From contig NZ_JAAAMV010000002.1 of assembly GCF_009909185.1 (NCBI RefSeq), positions 496,001 to 560,000 on the forward strand: a stretch of DNA of 64,000 bases. Direction: 5' to 3'. The stretch is from Paenibacillus glycinis. Lineage in GTDB: Bacteria > Bacillota > Bacilli > Paenibacillales > Paenibacillaceae. The position numbers and the translations under genes were made by a program. The notes under the pieces are model-generated. The model searched no databases, was not told the origin of the DNA, and saw nothing but the letters and a program-made list of their open reading frames with translations. Shown piece by piece: positions 63,254-64,000 of the stretch (position 1 is its first letter; every line of letters begins with the position of its first letter).

Positions 63254-64000
63254 TTAGAGCGTCAAAACGGCATCGTACAAGCGAACGCGATTGCGTCCTT
63301 CCCGCTTCGCTTGATACAGCGCGACGTCCGCGTTCTTCAGCAGCGCCTGCAGCGATTCCCCGAGCGGGCTGGACTGGGATACGCCGAAGCTCGCCGTGAT
63401 GGCGATGGTCTCGCCGCCCGCGCTCAGCGGCTCGACCGCCAGCGCCGCGCGAATCCGCTCGGCCGCGCCGCCCGCTTCGTCCAGCGCGCTCGCCGGGAGG
63501 AAGAAGACGAACTCCTCGCCGCCGTAGCGGGCAAACAGCGCTTCCGGCCCGAGCTGGCGCTTCACGACGGCCGCGACATGCTGGATGGCATAGTCGCCGG
63601 TCTCATGCCCGTACGTATCGTTGATGCGCTTGAAGTGGTCGATATCGAACAACACGATCGACGACGGCGCGCTTTTCGCGTGCGACTCCGACAACCGCTG
63701 CTTGGCGCGATAGATGAACGCCGTGCGGTTGAGCAGCTTCGTCAGGCCGTCGTGGTAGGCGAGCTGATGCAGCTGGTCCTGCAGCCTTCTCGCTTCCGTG
63801 ACGTCGATCAGCATCAGCAGGCTGCCGATCGCCTCGCCGATCCGGCCGCGGACGACGGAGGAGCGAACCTGATAATAATAAGGCGTTCCGTCCTCCGCCT
63901 GCCACATGAATTCCGCCTGCGCGCCGTCGGACAGCCGGTCCGCCGGAAAGTCGGACCCGCCGAGCTTTTGCCAGGCTTCGTCCAGCGACAGCCCGATCAT
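63254..64000 (-). CDS. Diguanylate cyclase with PAS domain, partial
   Basis: 249 codons visible; the 5' end lies beyond the window. A PAS-like domain (about 1-70, ending LLMLIDVTEARRL) is joined by a helix (LAYHDGLTKLLNR) to a GGDEF domain with RYGGEEF, so the active-site motif is intact, and FDIDHFKRINDTYG. It makes c-di-GMP. The methionine at 63998 is internal to the PAS domain and should not be taken as the start. Confidence 0.9.
   Translation of the reverse strand: MIGLSLDEAWQKLGGSDFPADRLSDGAQAEFMWQAEDGTPYYYQVRSSVVRGRIGEAIGSLLMLIDVTEARRLQDQLHQLAYHDGLTKLLNRTAFIYRAKQRLSESHAKSAPSSIVLFDIDHFKRINDTYGHETGDYAIQHVAAVVKRQLGPEALFARYGGEEFVFFLPASALDEAGGAAERIRAALAVEPLSAGGETIAITASFGVSQSSPLGESLQALLKNADVALYQAKREGRNRVRLYDAVLTL

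Overview
The window looks like chromosomal DNA of a GC-rich, endospore-forming Firmicute of the Paenibacillaceae (Cohnella/Paenibacillus-like). The evidence is spore genes (cotE, spoVK), bacillithiol-type YtxJ, GlnR rather than NtrBC nitrogen control, Bacillus-type LexA boxes, strong GGAGG ribosome sites with many GTG/TTG starts, and gene order shared with Bacillus subtilis. Two blocks match B. subtilis order: lexA / yneA ... ynzC, and mutS-mutL-(methyltransferase)-miaA-hfq ... spoVK-hflX-ynbB-glnR-glnA. Genus-level placement is inference.

Layout. 1-8.9 kb: a MrfA/YprA-type repair helicase cut by the window edge, a YfhP-like membrane protein, RNase Z, cobalamin-dependent methionine synthase metH, and a divergent acireductone dioxygenase. 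8.9-13.2 kb: a 139-bp inverted-repeat element, a HAD phosphatase, an unknown membrane protein, an aldo/keto reductase, ynzC, and the divergent SOS pair yneA/lexA with a cluster of LexA boxes. 13.2-17.5 kb: an unknown duplicated protein, an IS1182-type insertion sequence inside the glnA terminator, and glnA-glnR. 17.5-33.7 kb: ynbB, hflX, spoVK, a DUF218-DUF402 pair, a lipoprotein cyclophilin, a class A penicillin-binding protein with a long Pro/Gly/Asn tail, and hfq-miaA-methyltransferase-mutL-mutS joined by ATGA overlaps.

33.8-47.7 kb: an amidoligase-like protein next to cotE, a frameshifted YVTN beta-propeller gene, an ArAE-type membrane protein, fabF divergent from an MmyB-type regulator, carboxypeptidase Taq, a YqkB-like protein, beta-carbonic anhydrase, DUF309, a small membrane protein with YxcD, a secreted glycosidase-18-like protein with six repeats, and ytxJ. 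47.7-64 kb: a GGDEF-EAL protein, a decayed yyaL, speD of the E. coli-like class, a secreted GHL10 protein, a frameshifted haloalkane dehalogenase-like gene, an AraC regulator, a sulfonate/taurine-type ABC transporter operon, a DUF7002 protein, an UbiB-kinase/phasin pair, a purine-skewed gene-free stretch, and a partial diguanylate cyclase.

Most genes are on the minus strand and most are housekeeping. No CRISPR array, prophage, tRNA or rRNA was seen. The least conventional items are the IS that duplicated a whole terminator palindrome, the LexA-like box in the mrfA promoter, the amidoligase beside cotE, degenerate tandem repeats that run into a coding end, and three genes carrying frameshifts or deletions. 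I did not find a clearly new multi-gene system.
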